The notes under the pieces: model-generated | What the model was told of the DNA's origin: nothing | Seen by the model: the letters and a program-made list of their open reading frames with translations, nothing else | The model's database searches: none | Assembly: GCF_008329605.1 (NCBI RefSeq) | Contig: NZ_NPKO01000002.1 | Location: 372,001-436,000 of the forward strand | From: Mycolicibacterium sp. P9-64 | Lineage (GTDB): Bacteria > Actinomycetota > Actinomycetes > Mycobacteriales > Mycobacteriaceae | Direction of reading: 5' to 3' | DNA: 64,000 bases | Translations under genes and position numbers: made by a program | Part shown: positions 26,473 through 34,711 of the stretch, one piece after another | Numbering within the stretch: the stretch's first letter is position 1 | Layout of the letters: every line of letters begins with the position of its first letter

Positions 26473-26529
26473 CCAGGCGCGTGGCTCAGCGGGTTGCGGC
26501 TCTCGTATCAGGGCTTGGATCCCATCATT

Positions 26530-26555
26530 GCTAATCGGGGAACTCCCCAGTTAGC
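26530..26555. promoter_or_regulatory. Palindromic operator between tetR and ethD-like genes
   Basis: Arms GCTAA...GGGG and CCCC...TTAGC surround the centre AACT, giving a 26-bp near-palindrome. It sits 9 bp before the EthD-like start and 58 bp before the TetR start, so binding would block the rightward promoter. The size fits a TetR dimer site. Assignment to this TetR is by position. Confidence 0.65.
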
Positions 26556-26563
26556 GTAGCAGG

Positions 26564-26914
26564 GTGTTGAAGATGTTGAGCTATCTCGTCAAACGCGAGG
26601 GCATGTCCCCCGAGGAGTTCGTCGACTATTACGAGAACCACCACGTGCCACTGATTTTGAGCCTGGCGCCGCCGCCGCTGGTCTACAAGCGGCACTACCT
26701 GCAGCGGGGTGACGCCCTGAACCTCGGAGAGGACGGAATCGACTTCGACGTCGTGACCGAGCAACAGTTCGCCGATCGGGCGGCATTCACATCCTGGATC
26801 GACGCGGTGACCGCGGGAGCCGACGGCGAACTCGTCGCCGCAGACGAGGCACGGTTTCTGCAGCGCTCCCGCACGCGGGCATGCGTGGTCAGCGACTACG
26901 TCACCACGGGTTAG
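26564..26914 (+). CDS. EthD domain protein
   Basis: 116 residues, dimeric alpha/beta-barrel (ferredoxin-like) fold. It has the EthD pattern LVKREGMSPEEFVDYYENHHVPLILSLAP, VYKRHYLQ and DFDVVTEQQFADRAAFTSWID. Such proteins accompany degradative or polyketide-tailoring enzymes. Start GTG at 26564 (ATG at 26573 possible). Likely repressed by the divergent TetR. Confidence 0.83.
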   Translation: MLKMLSYLVKREGMSPEEFVDYYENHHVPLILSLAPPPLVYKRHYLQRGDALNLGEDGIDFDVVTEQQFADRAAFTSWIDAVTAGADGELVAADEARFLQRSRTRACVVSDYVTTG

Positions 26915-26938
26915 GCCAGCAAAAGGGCTGTTTACCCG

Positions 26939-27469
26939 TTGACGCTTGGGGGTAGATTCCGGAGCGTGCTGCGCGCCGTGACGACGAGCTTTGTGCTCTT
27001 GGCTGCGTCCATTGCGCTCGTCTCGTCACCTCCCGCGACCGCAGCCCCACCGGGGTCGCAGTGCGGCGCGAACCTCACTGCCCCGCAGATCGCGCTTGCC
27101 GTGCGGTCGCTGCAACCCGCGATCCGCGGTGTCGACGCCCCGTGGGACCCGAACCCGTACGGCGGCAACTTCGACCCCTGCGCGACGCTGTCGGTCGCCT
27201 TGGTGACCGTCCAAGGCGCCACGGGCAGCTCGCCGGCTCACGCAATGCTCTTCCACAACGGCGAATACATCGGGACCGCCACCCCCACGCCGTATCCGTT
27301 CACCTCATTGAACAAGGACGAGACAGCCGACGACACCGTCGTCCTGGACTACAAGGACGGTCGCAACGTCTGCACGGCTTGTCCGGGTCCGACCTACGAG
27401 GTGCACTACCAGTGGCGCGACGACCGCGTGTCGACGCTGGATCCGCTGCCGCCCAACCCGGGACGCTGA
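26939..27469 (+). CDS. Secreted LppP/LprE-like protein
   Basis: 176-residue exported protein: hydrophobic signal segment VTTSFVLLAASIALVSS with a likely cleavage after TAA in PPATAAPPG. No lipobox cysteine is at the cleavage site. The mature part (QCGANLTAPQIALAVRSL...WDPNPYGGNFDPCATLSVALVTV) fits the mycobacterial LppP/LprE family, with four or more cysteines likely paired. Start uncertain: TTG at 26939 or GTG at 26966; both leave the signal peptide intact. Function unknown. Confidence 0.75.
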   Translation: MTLGGRFRSVLRAVTTSFVLLAASIALVSSPPATAAPPGSQCGANLTAPQIALAVRSLQPAIRGVDAPWDPNPYGGNFDPCATLSVALVTVQGATGSSPAHAMLFHNGEYIGTATPTPYPFTSLNKDETADDTVVLDYKDGRNVCTACPGPTYEVHYQWRDDRVSTLDPLPPNPGR

Positions 27470-27590
27470 GAATCGGTGCCTAGCGCTCCGACCATGGGCG
27501 GAGTCAACCATCAGACCGCTCGATTGACGGGCGAGTGAATATCGCGTCGAACCGCTCCGGTGACGCCACGCGAGTGGCAATCTCGGTGGC

Positions 27591-29468
27591 ATGGATCAGA
27601 AGCCACCCACGGCCGTCATCGAGGCCGCACACGCCGACCATCTGACGGGGTTGCCGTTCGACGACACCAGGGACTTCGACGATGCCGACCGCGGTTTCAT
27701 CGCCGCGCTCGAGCCGTGCGTCGTCAAGGCCGCGGACGGACGGGTGGTGTGGGACAACGACGTCTACGCGTTCCTGTCAGGTGATGCACCCACCTCCGTG
27801 CACCCCAGCCTGTGGCGGCAGTCCATCCTCGCCGCCAAACAGGGTCTCTACGAGGTGGTCGAAGGCATCTATCAGGTCCGCGGCATGGACCTCTCGAACA
27901 TCACCTTCATCGAAGGGGATGGTGGCGTCATCGTCGTCGATCCCTTGATCTCGACCGAAACGGCAGCGGCGGCGTTGGCGTTGTATCGCGCGCATCGTGG
28001 GGACCGTGCGGTTACCGCCGTTATCTATACGCACAGCCACGTCGATCACTTCGGCGGTGTGCTCGGGGTGATCAACCAGGCGGACGTCGACGCGGGCAAG
28101 GTCGTCGTGATCGCGCCAGAGGGGTTCACCCAGCACGCCGTCCAGGAGAACGTCTACGCCGGGACGGCGATGACGCGGCGCGCGGGCTACATGTACGGCA
28201 CGCTACTGGCCAGGGGGCCGCAGGGGCAGGTCGGCTGCGGCCTTGGCCAGAACACGTCCACCGGTGAGATCGCTTTGATCGTGCCCACTCTCGACATCCG
28301 AGAGACCGGCGAGGCCCACGTCATCGACGGCGTCGAGATCGAGTTCCAGATGGCGCCCGGCACGGAGGCTCCCGCCGAGATGCACTTCTACTTCCCCCAG
28401 TTCCGCGCGTTGTGCATGGCGGAGAACGCCACCCACAACCTGCACAACCTGTTGACCCTGCGCGGGGCGTTGGTGCGCGATCCACACGGCTGGTCGGGTT
28501 ACCTGACCGAAGCCATCGACACGTTCTCCGACCGCACCGACGTGGTGTTCGCGTCGCACCACTGGCCAACCTGGGGCAAGGACCGCATCGTCGAATTCCT
28601 TTCGCTGCAACGGGATCTGTACGCCTACCTGCACGACCAGACGTTGCGGCTGCTGAACCAGGGGCGCACTGGGATCGAGATTGCCGAGGACTTCCACATG
28701 CCACCCGCGCTCGATCGGGCGTGGCACGCGCATGGCTACTACGGCTCGGTCAACCACAACGTGAAGGCCGTCTACCAGCGTTACATGGGCTGGTTCGACG
28801 GCAACCCGGCGAGGCTGTGGCCGCATCCGCCCGAGGCGATCGGGCCCCGCTACGTCGAAGCGATGGGCGGCGTCGACCGGGTCGTGGAGATCGCACAGCG
28901 GGCGTTCGACGAGGGCGACTTCCGCTGGGCGGCAACCCTGTTGGATCACGTCATGTTCACCGACCAGGACCACGCGGCTGCCAAGGCGCTGTACGCCGAC
29001 ACCTTCGAGCAGCTGGCCTACGGCGCGGAGAATGCGACGTGGCGCAACTTCTTCCTGTCCGGTGCCACGGAGTTGAGGGACGGCAACTTCGGCACGCCGG
29101 CACAGACCACCTCGATGTCGTTGCTCTCGCAGCTGACGCCCGAGCAGCTCTTCGACAGTTTCGCGATCAGCGTCAACGGGCCCAAGGCCTGGGACCTGGA
29201 CCTCGCCATCGACGTCACGTTCAGCGACGTCGCCACCAACTACCGGCTGACGCTGCGCAACGGCGTGCTCGTCTACCGCAAGGTGGCTGCCGACGCGTCG
29301 ACCGCCGCAGCGACCGTCACGCTGGCAAGCAGGTTGCGGCTGTTGACGTTCGCCGCAGGCGACACGGCGTCGCCGGGCATCGACGTCACCGGCGACGCCA
29401 CCGCGCTGCCGTCGCTGATGGGCGTACTGGATAGGCCCAATCCCGGCTTCGACATCGTCACGCCCTAG
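27591..29468 (+). CDS. Alkyl sulfatase, metallo-beta-lactamase fold (Rv3762c/SdsA1-like)
   Basis: 625 residues in the three-domain layout of type III alkyl sulfatases. The N-terminal MBL domain has the metal motif YTHSHVDHFGG and downstream ligands in AENATHNLHNL and FASHHWPTWG. A helical dimerisation domain (DRVVEIAQRAFDEGDFRWAATLLDHV) is followed by a C-terminal SCP2-like lipid-binding domain (LLSQLTPEQLFDSFAISVNGPKAWDLDL). It hydrolyses medium/long-chain alkyl sulfates to alcohol and sulfate. No signal peptide is visible. Neighbouring FadE36-like and SDR genes match the Rv3762c-Rv3761c locus. Confidence 0.92.
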   Translation: MDQKPPTAVIEAAHADHLTGLPFDDTRDFDDADRGFIAALEPCVVKAADGRVVWDNDVYAFLSGDAPTSVHPSLWRQSILAAKQGLYEVVEGIYQVRGMDLSNITFIEGDGGVIVVDPLISTETAAAALALYRAHRGDRAVTAVIYTHSHVDHFGGVLGVINQADVDAGKVVVIAPEGFTQHAVQENVYAGTAMTRRAGYMYGTLLARGPQGQVGCGLGQNTSTGEIALIVPTLDIRETGEAHVIDGVEIEFQMAPGTEAPAEMHFYFPQFRALCMAENATHNLHNLLTLRGALVRDPHGWSGYLTEAIDTFSDRTDVVFASHHWPTWGKDRIVEFLSLQRDLYAYLHDQTLRLLNQGRTGIEIAEDFHMPPALDRAWHAHGYYGSVNHNVKAVYQRYMGWFDGNPARLWPHPPEAIGPRYVEAMGGVDRVVEIAQRAFDEGDFRWAATLLDHVMFTDQDHAAAKALYADTFEQLAYGAENATWRNFFLSGATELRDGNFGTPAQTTSMSLLSQLTPEQLFDSFAISVNGPKAWDLDLAIDVTFSDVATNYRLTLRNGVLVYRKVAADASTAAATVTLASRLRLLTFAAGDTASPGIDVTGDATALPSLMGVLDRPNPGFDIVTP

Positions 29469-30226
29469 GGCAGCCCGCCGTCCGCCCGCAGGATCGATCC
29501 CGTCGTGTAGCTGGACGCGTCGGAGGCGAGAAACAGTGCAGCGCCGACGATTTCCCTGGGCTCACCGGCACGCCCCAACGCCAGGTGCGTGAACGGGTTG
29601 TGGCCCTCCTCGATGTTCCACGCCTTGCTGATGTCGGTGAGGAACGGCCCGGCCATCAGGGTGTTCACCCGCACGGTCGGGCCGTACGCCTTGGACAGGC
29701 CTTCGGTCAGCGCGTTGAGCCCGGCCTTGGCGGCCGCATAGGGCACGACGTCTGGCGTCGGGCGCAGCGATGCGATGGAGCTGACGTTGATGATCGACCC
29801 GCCGCCTGCCGCGACCATCCGCTCGGCCACCAGCGTCGACAATCGAAACGGCCCCTTCAGGTTCAGGTTCATCACGGCGTCGAACAGCTTCTCGGTCACC
29901 GACGGCAACCCGTCGTAAAGCGGTGACATCCCCGCGTTGTTGATCAGCACGTCGACCTTGCCGAACCGCTCGTAGGCGGCGTCAACCAACCCGTCGAGCT
30001 GATCCCAGCGGCCGACGTGCACCTGGTAGGGGAATGCCGTCCGACCCGTGGAAGCCGAGATCTCCTCGGAGGTAACCACGCACGACTCGAGGTCGCGGCT
30101 CGCGATGACGACGTCGGCGCCGCACTCGGCGGCCGCGAACGCCATCTCGCGACCCAACCCGCGGCTGCCACCGGTGACGAGCACGACGCGATCGGTCAGG
30201 TCGAACAGCTGGTCGGCGTACCCCAT
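29465..30226 (-). CDS. Short-chain dehydrogenase/reductase
   Basis: 253-residue classical SDR. NAD(P) motif VTGGSRGLGREMA, NNAG at LINNAGMSPLY, catalytic Ser in NVSSIASLRP and YAAAKAGL (Y-x-x-x-K). The C-terminal DGGLP is typical of the FabG-like group. Start ATG at 30226 has a strong GGAGGG ribosome site. It overlaps the alkylsulfatase stop tail to tail. It may oxidise the alcohol released by the sulfatase, but that is inference from position only. Confidence 0.9.
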   Translation of the reverse strand: MGYADQLFDLTDRVVLVTGGSRGLGREMAFAAAECGADVVIASRDLESCVVTSEEISASTGRTAFPYQVHVGRWDQLDGLVDAAYERFGKVDVLINNAGMSPLYDGLPSVTEKLFDAVMNLNLKGPFRLSTLVAERMVAAGGGSIINVSSIASLRPTPDVVPYAAAKAGLNALTEGLSKAYGPTVRVNTLMAGPFLTDISKAWNIEEGHNPFTHLALGRAGEPREIVGAALFLASDASSYTTGSILRADGGLP

Positions 30227-30273
30227 GCAGTGCTCCCTCCAGCCCGGACGGCGAATGCCCATATGGTGGCACG

Positions 30274-30870
30274 GTGCAACTGCTACTCGTGCGACATGCG
30301 CTACCTCTCCGCAGTGAACCCGGGCAGGGTGCCGATCCCGATCTGTCAGAGGAAGGCATCGAGCAGGCCAAGCGACTGCCCGACGCATTGGCTCGATTCC
30401 CCATCACGCGGCTGGTCAGCAGCCCCCAGCGGCGGGCCCTGCAGACCGCGCAACCCGTGGCCGACGCGCTCGGTTTCACCGTCGACGTCGACGTGCGGCT
30501 GGCCGAGTACGACCATGGTCTATCGCACTACACGCCCATCGAAGAGGCCTCGCAGGAAGACCTGCAGCGCCTCATCGAGGGCCATCTGCCGGGCAACGTC
30601 GATGAGGGGGCGTTCATCGCCAGGGTCAAGGCGGGGATCGACGATCTAGTCGCGGCGGCCGACCACGATGACACCGTGGCGGTGTTCTGCCACGGCGGCG
30701 TCATCAACGCCCTGGTGCACCAGATCATGCGCACTGAGCGGCTGCTGTGCGTCCAGGTCGACTACGCGGGCGTCACCCGGCTGCTGTCGTCGCGCGAGGG
30801 GAGGCTGGGCGTCGCGTCGGTCAACGGCACCGAGCACGTATGGGACCTGCTCCCGCGCAATCAGCGATGA
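30274..30870 (+). CDS. Histidine phosphatase superfamily (phosphoglycerate mutase-like)
   Basis: 198 residues with the RHG-type nucleophile motif LLVRHALPL and second histidine in VFCHGGVINAL. SSPQRRALQTAQPVADAL completes the active-site arginine. Two-histidine architecture supports phosphatase activity on small phosphoesters. GTG at 30274. Shares orientation with the FadE36-like gene 43 bp downstream. Confidence 0.88.
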   Translation: MQLLLVRHALPLRSEPGQGADPDLSEEGIEQAKRLPDALARFPITRLVSSPQRRALQTAQPVADALGFTVDVDVRLAEYDHGLSHYTPIEEASQEDLQRLIEGHLPGNVDEGAFIARVKAGIDDLVAAADHDDTVAVFCHGGVINALVHQIMRTERLLCVQVDYAGVTRLLSSREGRLGVASVNGTEHVWDLLPRNQR

Positions 30871-30913
30871 GCGCTCGCGCGAAGAGCAAATTGCCGGGTG
30901 GTAGACATTTCGG

Positions 30914-31963
30914 GTGACTTCTTCGCTCGACGGCCTCGATCTCGGCGCACTCGACAAGCACCTGCGATCCATCGGCATCCAACGGACCGGTGAGCTGCAG
31001 GGGCAGCTGATCGCGGGCGGCCGGTCCAACCTGACGTTCCTGGTCTTCGACGACGCATCGAAGTGGGTGCTGCGGCGCCCTCCGCTGCACGGTTTGACAC
31101 CGTCGGCCCACGACATGGCCCGCGAGTACAAGGTGGTCGCCGCACTCGAGGGCACTGCGGTGCCCGTCGCGCATCCCGTCACCATGCGCAACGACGATTC
31201 AGTGCTTGGCGCCCCGTTCCAGATGGTCGAGTTCGTGCCGGGCCGCATCGTTCGCCACACCGCGGAGCTCGAGGCGCTCGGCGATCAGGCCACCATCGAG
31301 GCCTGCGTCGATGCGCTGATCAAGGTGCTTGCCGACCTGCACGCCGTGGACCCGGAGTCCGTCGGCCTCGGCGACTTCGGCAAGCCAACGGGTTACCTCG
31401 AACGGCAGGTCCGGCGCTGGGGTGGGCAGTGGGACCTGGTGAAGACCGAGGACGACGCCCGCGACGCCGACGTAAAGCTGTTGCACGCCAAGCTCGGTGA
31501 CGCGATTCCCGAGCAGAGCCGCAGCGCGATCGTGCACGGTGACTACCGCATCGACAACGCGATGCTCGACGCGACGGATGCCACCAAGGTGCGCGCGGTG
31601 CTGGACTGGGAGATGTCCACGCTGGGCGACCCGCTGAGCGACGCGGCGCTGATGTGCGTGTACCGGCACCCGATGTTCGACATGGTGCACGCCGACGCCG
31701 CATGGGCCTCACCGCAGATCCCGTCGGCCGACGACCTGGCGCACAAGTACTCGGTGGCAGCCGATCTGCCGTTGGCGCACTGGGACTTCTACATGGCGCT
31801 GGCGTACTTCAAACTGGCGATCATCGCCGCGGGCATCCAGTTCCGCGACCGGATGGGTAGCGGAGCCGCGAGCGGCGACCAGCGGCAGGGTACCGAATAC
31901 GGCGACAAGGTCGGCGAGGCCGTCGCGCCACTGATCGCGATGGGCCTCACCGCCCTGTCGTAG
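30914..31963 (+). CDS. APH-fold phosphotransferase of the FadE36/ACAD10 type (Rv3761c-like)
   Basis: 349 residues. The kinase-like N-lobe (GGRSNLTFLVFDDASKWVLRRPP), catalytic loop IVHGDYRIDNAMLD and metal motif VLDWEMSTLGDPLSDAAL are complete. In M. tuberculosis the orthologue is named fadE36 although it has no acyl-CoA dehydrogenase domain. The homologous domain of ACAD10/11 phosphorylates 4-hydroxyacyl-CoAs. GTG at 30914. Its position beside the alkylsulfatase is conserved with Rv3762c-Rv3761c. Confidence 0.88.
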   Translation: MTSSLDGLDLGALDKHLRSIGIQRTGELQGQLIAGGRSNLTFLVFDDASKWVLRRPPLHGLTPSAHDMAREYKVVAALEGTAVPVAHPVTMRNDDSVLGAPFQMVEFVPGRIVRHTAELEALGDQATIEACVDALIKVLADLHAVDPESVGLGDFGKPTGYLERQVRRWGGQWDLVKTEDDARDADVKLLHAKLGDAIPEQSRSAIVHGDYRIDNAMLDATDATKVRAVLDWEMSTLGDPLSDAALMCVYRHPMFDMVHADAAWASPQIPSADDLAHKYSVAADLPLAHWDFYMALAYFKLAIIAAGIQFRDRMGSGAASGDQRQGTEYGDKVGEAVAPLIAMGLTALS

Positions 31964-32079
31964 CCCCTCGGAGGAGACGTCAGAGTCCGTCTGGGGTTTG
32001 ATTGGGCGTAACAGGGGTATTTCCGGCCGAACCCTCGCGCTGACGCGAGAGCCCCCCATTGATGGAAAGGCGGTCACTC

Positions 32080-32946
32080 ATGCCGTCATCGCCCGTGCGC
32101 GGAGCCGAGACGCTCGACCAGGCGACGCCGCAGCCCGACGTGCTCAAGCGTCACGTCGGCGTCGAAATGGACGTCTGGATCGCCGAGCCGACAACTCTGG
32201 AGTTCCAGATCGCGGTCGCCCCGCAGCCGGGTGCAATCGTCACCGAGTCACTGTCATTTACGTTGAACGGCAACGAGATTCAGGCCACCGAGGTCATCGG
32301 CGACCACGGCAATCGCATCCACAAGTTCGATGCGGGAAATGGCAGCCTGCTGGCCAGCTACAGTGCGACGATCGTCGGCGAGGCGCAGCCCGCGCCCTTC
32401 AGCGAGATCGACATGTCCACCTATCTGCGCCCCAGCCGCTATGCCGAGGCCGACAAGTTCTTTGGTTTCGCCGCCACCGAATTTGGTTCGTACACCGACC
32501 ACGCCACGCTGTTGGAGAACGTGTCGTCGTGGGTCGGCACTCGGTTGGCCTACGTCCCCGGCTCCTCGGATCCGATCGACGGCGCCGTCGACACCCTGCT
32601 TGCCGGACGTGGCGTGTGCCGCGACTACGCCCACCTGGTGATCGCCCTGCTGCGTGCGGTGAACGTGCCCGCCAGGATGGTCGCGGTCTACGCGCCGGGC
32701 TGCGAACCCATGGACTTCCACGCCGTCGCCGAGGCGTACGTCGATGGTCACTGGCGCGTGGTGGATGCCACCCTGCTGGCGCCGCGGCAGACGTTGGTGC
32801 GCATCTGCACCGGACGCGACGCCGCCGATACTGCGTTCCTGGACAACCACAACGGGTCCATCACGCTGAACTCAGCGTGGGTGAGGGCCGTTGTCGATGG
32901 TCCGCTGCCAAACGACTCGCTCAACGAGCTGGTGTCGATCCGCTGA
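32080..32946 (+). CDS. Transglutaminase-like cysteine protease fold protein
   Basis: 288 residues. The N-terminal beta domain is followed by the transglutaminase core: nucleophile in LAGRGVCRDYAHLVIALLRAVNVPARMV, His in MDFHAVAEAYVDG and Asp in WRVVDATLLAPR, a complete Cys-His-Asp triad. No signal peptide, so probably cytoplasmic. The ATG at 32080 has GGAAAGG 9 nt upstream and is preferred to the TTG/ATG at 32059/32062. An inverted repeat (CTCGCG/CGCGAG, 32034-32049) lies in the leader. Substrate unknown. Confidence 0.88.
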   Translation: MPSSPVRGAETLDQATPQPDVLKRHVGVEMDVWIAEPTTLEFQIAVAPQPGAIVTESLSFTLNGNEIQATEVIGDHGNRIHKFDAGNGSLLASYSATIVGEAQPAPFSEIDMSTYLRPSRYAEADKFFGFAATEFGSYTDHATLLENVSSWVGTRLAYVPGSSDPIDGAVDTLLAGRGVCRDYAHLVIALLRAVNVPARMVAVYAPGCEPMDFHAVAEAYVDGHWRVVDATLLAPRQTLVRICTGRDAADTAFLDNHNGSITLNSAWVRAVVDGPLPNDSLNELVSIR

Positions 32947-32958
32947 CCCGCCAGGTCC

Positions 32959-33339
32959 TTATCTGAGCGCGGCCTTGTAGTTCTTCTTCGCCGCGCGGCG
33001 AAGTTGCACGATTCTGGCTGCCCCGGCCAGCGTGGTGATGAGGCCGCCAAGCACTGCCGCCAGCAGGATCGCCACACCGTTCGGCAGGCTCCAGCTCCAC
33101 CCGAGGAAGTGATAGGTGGCCGACTCGGTGTTCTGAGCGATGAAGATCAGCAACACGATGAGGATGAGGAAGCCGACGATGAGCGCCGACCACAACGCGG
33201 CGGCCCTGGTGAACTTCACCGCGTTCTCGGGCGGCGGCGGTGGTGGAGTCGACACCTCCAGCGGCCGCTCGTCCGCCGTCCGCTCGAGGGGCCCGGGCGA
33301 ACCCGGCTCGACGGGCGGCATGTTCGCGTCGGTACTCAT
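32959..33339 (-). CDS. LapA/DUF1049 family membrane protein (Rv3760-like)
   Basis: 126 residues. A proline-rich cytoplasmic N-terminus (STPPPPPPENAVKF) precedes two transmembrane helices (ALIVGFLILIVLLIFIAQN and VAILLAAVLGGLITTLAGAA) with the conserved QNTESATYHFLGWSWSLP between them, then a basic C-terminal tail. This is the LapA/YciS pattern. Function in mycobacteria unknown. Confidence 0.85.
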   Translation of the reverse strand: MSTDANMPPVEPGSPGPLERTADERPLEVSTPPPPPPENAVKFTRAAALWSALIVGFLILIVLLIFIAQNTESATYHFLGWSWSLPNGVAILLAAVLGGLITTLAGAARIVQLRRAAKKNYKAALR

Positions 33340-33402
33340 GACCCCATCTTTGCCCGTTGGGGCTGCGAATGGAACCAGCGGTACCGGATCAACGCCGAAG
33401 TG

Positions 33403-33636
33403 TCACAGGGACTCGACGATCCGCTTCGCCGTGGCAAGGTCGACGCCGGTCTCGGCGCGGTAGACCTTGATGGCCTCGATCGTCTTGCCGGAGGCGACCA
33501 GTTGCAGCACGGCGGGTGACGCCTGGGTCCTGGATACGGCCTGCAGATCGGGCAGTGGCACGCCGGTCTTCTCGTAGAGGTGCTTGACGAGCTGCTCGAG
33601 AATTCCGAGGCGTTCGTAAACGTCGTTCGATGTCAT
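33403..33636 (-). CDS. Stand-alone ribosomal L7/L12 C-terminal-domain-like protein
   Basis: 77 residues. The C-terminal half (ASGKTIEAIKVYRAETGVDLATAKRIVESL in parts) matches the factor-binding C-terminal domain of ribosomal protein L7/L12. The N-terminal half is a short helix (VYERLGILEQLVKHLYEKTG) quite unlike the L12 dimerisation domain. ATG at 33636 preferred over the longer frame from 33684. It is not the ribosomal stalk protein itself. Role unknown; it might bind GTPases or act as a small adaptor. Confidence 0.75.
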   Translation of the reverse strand: MTSNDVYERLGILEQLVKHLYEKTGVPLPDLQAVSRTQASPAVLQLVASGKTIEAIKVYRAETGVDLATAKRIVESL

Positions 33637-33757
33637 CGCGCCAGTGTGGCATCCGGAGCACGGGGTAAACCGTCCGTTCAGCACGAGTTAAAGCCCGGCG
33701 ACATCCGGGGAGGGCCGTTAGGGTCGCGGGAGCATGTGCCGCCCGAAAGGACGCTCG

Positions 33758-34711
33758 ATGAAGCCCGCGCGACGAACCGTGCCCAAGAGAAGTCTGGCCG
33801 TGTTCGCGGCCGTCATCACCCTCATCGCCGCAGGCTGCGGCAGCGCCAACCCACTTGGTGGTGGCGAGGTGTCGGGTGACCTCAAGTCGATCGTGGTGGG
33901 GTCTGCCGACTTCCCGGAGTCGAAGATCATCGCCGAGATCTACGCCCAGGCGCTGGAGGCCAACGGCTTCACCGTCGGACGGCAGTTCGGCATCGGCAGC
34001 CGCGAAACCTACATTCCCGCGGTCAAGGACCACTCCATCGACCTCATCCCGGAGTACACCGGGAACCTGCTGCAGTACTTCGACCCGAAGACCAAGGCGA
34101 CGAGCCCCGACGCCGTCGAGTTGGCTCTGTTCCGTGCGCTGCCCGGCGATCTGTCGATCTTGACGCCGTCGCCGGCGAGTGATCAGGACACCGTCGTGGT
34201 GACCGACGCGACCGCCAAGAAGTGGAATCTCAAGACCATCGGCGACCTCGCGCAGCACTCCGCCGAGGTGAAGTTCGGTGCCCCATCGGAGTTCCTGAAC
34301 CGCGCTCAGGGCCTGCCCGGACTCAAGACGCACTACGGACTCGACGTGGCACCCTCCAACTTCATCGCGATCAGCGACGGTGGCGGCCCGGCCACGGTGC
34401 GCGCGCTGGTCGATGGCACGGTGACGGCCGCCGACATCTTCAGTACGTCACCGGCCATCCCGCAGCACGACTTCGTCGTACTCGACGACCCGCAGAACAA
34501 CTTCCTCGCCGCCAACGTCGTGCCATTGGTCGCGTCGCAGAAGCTGTCGGATCAACTCAAGACGGTGCTGGACGCCGTGAGCGCCAAGCTGACCACCCAG
34601 GCGCTGATCGAGATGAACGCCGCGACGTCGGGCAACGGTGGCATCGACCCCGATGAGGCGGCGAAGAAGTGGATAACGGACAACGGCTTCGACAAGCCAA
34701 TTGGGGGCTAG
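33758..34711 (+). CDS. proX: Osmoprotectant ABC transporter substrate-binding lipoprotein ProX
   Basis: 317-residue binding protein of the OpuC/ProX family for glycine betaine, choline or related osmolytes. Signal sequence (KRSLAVFAAVITLIAAGC) with lipobox IAAGC. The mature part has KSIVVGSADFPESKIIAEIYAQ and the IDLIPEYTGNLLQYF motif of QAT-type binding proteins. Start ATG at 33758 with CGAAAGG 7 nt upstream, rather than the ATG at 33734. First gene of the proXVWZ operon. Confidence 0.92.
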   Translation: MKPARRTVPKRSLAVFAAVITLIAAGCGSANPLGGGEVSGDLKSIVVGSADFPESKIIAEIYAQALEANGFTVGRQFGIGSRETYIPAVKDHSIDLIPEYTGNLLQYFDPKTKATSPDAVELALFRALPGDLSILTPSPASDQDTVVVTDATAKKWNLKTIGDLAQHSAEVKFGAPSEFLNRAQGLPGLKTHYGLDVAPSNFIAISDGGGPATVRALVDGTVTAADIFSTSPAIPQHDFVVLDDPQNNFLAANVVPLVASQKLSDQLKTVLDAVSAKLTTQALIEMNAATSGNGGIDPDEAAKKWITDNGFDKPIGG

